A stretch of DNA of 64,000 bases from Symsagittifera roscoffensis (lineage: Eukaryota > Xenacoelomorpha > Acoela > Convolutidae): NCBI RefSeq assembly GCF_963678635.1, contig NC_087062.1, forward strand, positions 39,139,330 to 39,203,329, written 5' to 3'. A program made the translations under genes and the position numbers. Positions 59,401 through 64,000 of the stretch are shown piece after piece. The notes under the pieces were generated by a model. The model had not been told where the DNA came from, made no database searches, and was given only the letters and a program-made list of their open reading frames with translations. The stretch's first letter is position 1, and each line of letters begins with the position of its first letter.

Positions 59401-62400
59401 AATGAGGTTCGTTTTAAAAACATCTGACATCTAGGACAAACGAAATTTCAATTAGCATCACATTGAAACTTACGAAGTGGTAACAAGGCCGACAACTTTT
59501 GAGCGGAAACCCTTTGTGCCAAAAACAATGCGTTCATAGAAATTTATAATTATCCTTTCAAAAAATGATCAATGACCACCTCATGTTCAAAATATGTCTG
59601 TTGATGGATAAAAACAAAAACGCAGATTTGAGAAAATGATTCGGTGATTTTTTTAATCATGTTCTTAACAGGACAAGTTGTTTATAAAAAAGTCAAGTTC
59701 GGAATTGATAAACGTTTTTATTCATGGGCGTATTGATCAACAGCAAAAAAATTTTCTGAATTTCAACCGATAGAAGAAAACTAAAAAAAAATTTAGAATA
59801 CTTTTACTTATTAGGCAAGTTTTTATTTAAATCTTTCCCAAAATTCAATTGCAACTCAGCGAGAAAATTTTCTTAATCTCTACCATTGGAGCTTTCAATA
59901 TTTTTATCTCAAATTGTCCTGATTGAGGTTCATTTTAAAAACATCTGACATCTAGGACAAACGAAATTTCAATTAGCATCACATTGAAACTTACGAAATG
60001 TTAACAAAGCCGACAACTTTTGAGCAGAAACCCATTGTGCCAAAAACAGTGCGTTCATAGAAGTTTAAAAAAATGCTTTCAAAACATAATAAATGACTAC
60101 CTCGTGTTAAAAATATGTCTGTTGGTGGACAAAAGCAAAAAAGCATGTTTGAGAAAATGATTCGGTGATTTTGTTAATCATGTTCTTATCAGGACAAGTT
60201 GTTTATAAAAAAGTCAAGTTCGGAATTGTAAACTTTTTTATTCATGGGCGTATTAATCAACAGCAAAAAAAAACTTTCTGAATTTCAACCGATAGAAGAA
60301 AACTAAAAAAAAATTTAGAGAACTTTTACTCATTAAGCAAGTTTTTATTTAAATCTTTCCCAAAAATCAATTTAAACTCCGCGAGAAAGTTTTCTTAATC
60401 TCTACCATTGGAGCATTCAATATTTCTATCTCAAATTGTCCTGATTGAGGTTCATTTTAAAAACAACTGACATCTAGGACAAACGAAATTTCAATTAGCA
60501 TCACATTGAAACTTACGAAGTGGTAACAAGGTCGACAAATTTTGAGCGGAAACCCTTTGTGCCAAAAACAGTGCGTTCATAGAAATTTATAAATATCCTT
60601 TCAAAAAATGATCAATGACCACCTCATGTTCAAAATATGTCTGTTGATGGACAAAAACAAAAACGCAGATTTGAGAAAATGATTCGGTGATTTTGTTAAT
60701 CATATTCTTAACAGGACAAGTTGTTTATAAAAAAGTCAAGTTCGGAATTGATAAACGTTTTTATTCATGGGCGTATTAATCAACAGCAAAAAAACTTTCT
60801 GAATTTAAACCGATAGAAGAAAACTAAAAAAAAATTTAGAGAACTTTTACTTATAAAGCAAGTTTTTATTTAAATTTTTCCCAAAAATCAATTGAAACTC
60901 CGCGAGAAAGTTTTCTTAATCTCTACCATTGGAGCATTCATTATTTCTATCTCAAATTATCCTGATTGAGGTTCATTTTAAAAACATCTGACATCTAGGA
61001 CAAACGAAATTTCAATTAGCATCACATTGAAACTTACGAAGTGGTAACAAGGCCGACAAATTTTGAGCGGAAACCCTTTGTGCCAAAAACAGTGCGTTCA
61101 TAGAAATTTATAAATATCCTTTCAAAAAATGATCAATGACCACCTCATGTTCAAAATATGTCTGTTGATGGACAAAAACAAAAACGCAGATTTGAGAAAA
61201 TGATTCGGTGATTTTGTTAATCATATTCTTAACAGGACAAGTTGTTTATAAAAAAGTCATGTTCGGAATTGATAAACGTTTTTATTCATGGGCGTATTAA
61301 TCAACAGCAAAAAAACTTTCTGAATTTCAACCGATAGAAGAAAACTAAAAAAAAATTTAGAGAACTTTTACTTATTAAGCAAGTTTTTATTTAAATTTTT
61401 CCCAAAAATCAATTGAAACTCCGCGAGAAAGTTTTCTTAATCTCTACCATTGGAGCATTCATTATTTCTATCTCAAATTGTCCTGATTGAGGTTCATTTT
61501 AAAAACATCTGACATCTAGGACAAACGATATTTCAATTAGCATCACATTGAAACTTACGAAGTGGTAATAAGGCCGACAAATTTTGAGCGGAAACCCTTT
61601 GTGCCAAAAACAGTGCGTTCATAGAAATTTATAAATATCCTTTCAAAAAATGATCAATGACCACCTCATGTTCAAAATATGTCTGTTGATGGACAAAAAC
61701 AAAAACGCAGATTTGAGAAAATGATTCGGTGATTTTGTTAATCATATTCTTAACAGGACAAGTTGTTTATAAAAAAGTCAAGTTCGGAATTGATAAACGT
61801 TTTTATTCATGGGCGTATTAATCAACAGCAAAAAAACTTTCTGAATTTCAACCGATAGAAGAAAACTAAAAAAAAATTTAGAGAACTTTTACTTATTAAG
61901 CAAGTTTTTATTTAAATTTTTCCCAAAAATCAATTGAAACTCCGCGAGAAAGTTTTCTTAATCTCTACCATTGGAGCATTCATTATTTCTATCTCAAATT
62001 GTCCTGATTGAAGTTCATTTTAAAAACATCTGACATCTAGGACAAACGAAATTTCAATTAGCATCACATTGAAACTTACGAAGTGGTAACAAGGCCGACA
62101 AATTTTGAGCGGAAACCCTTTGTGCCAAAAACAGTGCGTTCATAGAAATTTATAAATATCCTTTCAAAAAATGATCAATGACCACCGCATGTTCAAAATA
62201 TGTCTGTTGATGGACAAAAACCAAAACGCAGATTTGAGAAAATGATTCGGTGATTTTGTTAATCATATTCTTAACAGGACAAGTTGTTTATAAAAAAGTC
62301 AAGTTCGGAATTGATAAACGTTTTTATTCATGGGCGTATTAATCAACAGCAAAAAAACTTTCTGAATTTCAACCGATAGAAGAAAACTAAAAAAAAATTT

Positions 62401-64000
62401 AGAGAACTTTTACTTATTAAGCAAGTTTTTATTTAAATTTTTCCCAAAAATCAATTGAAACTCCGCGAGAAAGTTTTCTTAATCTCTACCATTGGAGCAT
62501 TCATTATTTCTATCTCAAATTGTCCTGATTGAGGTTCATTTTAAAAACATCTGACATCTAGGACAAACGAAATTTCAATTAGCATCACATTGAAACTTAC
62601 GAAGTGGTAACAAGGCCGACAAATTTTGAGCGGAAACCCTTTGTGCCAAAAACAGTGCGTTCATAGAAATTTATAAATATCCTTTCAAAAAATGATCAAT
62701 GACCACCGCATGTTCAAAATATGTCTGTTGATGGACAAAAACCAAAACGCAGATTTGAGAAAATGATTCGGTGATTTTGTTAATCATATTCTTAACAGGA
62801 CAAGTTGTTTATAAAAAAGTCAAGTTCGGAATTGATAAACGTTTTTATTCATGGGCGTATTAATCAACAGCAAAAAAACTTTCTGAATTTCAACCGATAG
62901 AAGAAAACTAAAAAAAAATTTAGAGAACTTTTACTTATTAAGCAAGTTTTTATTTAAATTTTTCCCAAAAATCAATTGAAACTCCGCGAGAAAGTTTTCT
63001 TAATCTCTACCATTGGAGCATTCATTATTTCTATCTCAAATTGTCCTGATTGAGGTTCATTTTAAAAACATCTGACATCTAGGACAAACGAAATTTCAAT
63101 TAGCATCACATTGAAACTTACGAAGTGGTAACAAGGCCGACAAATTTTGAGCGGAAACCCTTTGTGCCAAAAACAGTGCGTTCATAGAAATTTATAAATA
63201 TCCTTTCAAAAAATGATCAATGACCACCTCATGTTCAAAATATGTCTGTTGATGGACAAAAACAAAAACGCAGATTTGAGAAAATGATTCGGTGATTTTG
63301 TTAATCATATTCTTAACAGGACAAGTTGTTTATAAAAAAGTCAAGTTCGGAATTGATAAACGTTTTTATTCAAGGGCGTATTAATCAACAGCAAAAAAAC
63401 TTTCTGAATTTCAACCGATAGAAGAAAACTAAAAAAAAATTTAGAGAACTTTTACTTATTAAGCAAGTTTTTATTTAAATTTTTCCCAAAAATCAATTGA
63501 AACTCCGCGAGAAAGTTTTCTTAATCTCTACCATTGGAGCATTCATTATTTCTATCTCAAATTGTCCTGATTGAGGTTCATTTTAAAAACATCTGACATC
63601 TAGGACAAACGAAATTTCAATTAGCATCACATTGAAACTTACGAAGTGGTAACAAGGCCGACAAATTTTGAGCGGAAACCCTTTGTGCCAAAAACAGTGC
63701 GTTCATAGAAATTTATAAATATCCTTTCAAAAAATGATCAATGACCACCTCATGTTCAAAATATGTCTGTTGATGGACAAAAACAAAAACGCAGATTTGA
63801 GAAAATGATTCGGTGATTTTGTTAATCATATTCTTAACAGGACAAGTTGTTTATAAAAAAGTCAAGTTCGGAATTGATAAACGTTTTTATTCAAGGGCGT
63901 ATTAATCAACAGCAAAAAAACTTTCTGAATTTCAACCGATAGAAGAAAACTAAAAAAAAATTTAGAGAACTTTTACTTATTAAGCACGTTTTTATTTAAA
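56420..64000 (+). repeat. satellite DNA array, 521-nt monomer, open at window end
   Basis: The anchor ccattggagcattc recurs at 56755, 57281, 57801, 58322, 58842, 59370, 59891, 60413, 60934, 61455, 61976, 62497, 63018 and 63539 (position of gcattc or its variant). Spacing is 520-528 nt on the left and exactly 521 from 60413 on. Two variants occur. A has aaagcaaaaacgcatgtttg and aatttttctaatcacgggcg. B has aaaacaaaaacgcagatttg and aacgtttttattcatgggcg. No open frame is conserved. The monomer block aagtggtaacaaggccgaca with gagcggaaacc matches the R1 block aagcggtaacaaagccgaaa with agcagaaacc. Confidence 0.95.

Noticed and set aside
56420-64000. CRISPR-like regular repeats
   Set aside because: Units are 521 nt with no short spacer pattern, and the window is eukaryotic; it is satellite DNA.

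Overview
The window is an AT-rich piece of a multicellular animal (eukaryotic) genome. Almost all coding signal belongs to one large, many-intron gene on the + strand: the pore-forming alpha1 subunit of an L-type (Cav1) voltage-gated calcium channel. The family call rests on exons that follow the Cav1 order and splice phases, a Cav1-type beta-subunit binding motif, glutamates in the domain II, III and IV selectivity filters, and a C-terminus with EF-hand-like, pre-IQ and IQ segments. Several sequence choices (a KISPPLGFG loop, a KRTSP segment, [11 protein letters not shown]) look more like invertebrate, possibly protostome, Cav1 than vertebrate Cav1; this placement is from memory and tentative. 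The 5' part of the gene (N-terminus to the domain I pore) lies upstream of the window.

Layout. 1-862: intron, no exon seen. 863-47573: 32 constitutive exon positions, two of them present as duplicated alternative exons (IIIS5 at 14120 and 14600; IVS3 at 20287 and 20440). Joined with one copy of each pair, the exons total 5994 nt and form one open frame of 1997 codons plus stop, with every phase matching. Residue numbers in the entries count from the first codon in this window. The introns (69 nt to 8.6 kb) are full of dispersed repeats. Family R1 is a roughly 1.1 kb composite element with tRNA-like promoter boxes. Family R2 is shorter and was seen in one orientation only. There are also fold-back elements, homopolymer G/C runs and short tandem duplications.

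47574-64000: downstream flank with no recognisable gene. It holds the 3' UTR and a possible poly(A) signal, a degenerate tandem-repeat region (about 48250-52050), R1 fragments, two inverted 688-bp-spaced repeat units, a decayed Tc1/mariner-type transposase C-terminus, and a satellite array with a 521-bp monomer that runs off the window end. The satellite monomer shares sequence with an internal R1 module, so the array probably grew from a dispersed element. Its left part has a B-A-A trimeric higher-order pattern and its right part is a homogenised B-type tract.

The most interesting biology is in the two alternative exon pairs. The IVS3 pair corresponds to the known exon 31/32 pair of vertebrate CACNA1C. 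The IIIS5 pair differs at the residue aligned with the S5 threonine needed for dihydropyridine binding (Met in one exon, Thr in the other), so splicing may switch drug-site chemistry and gating in this channel.
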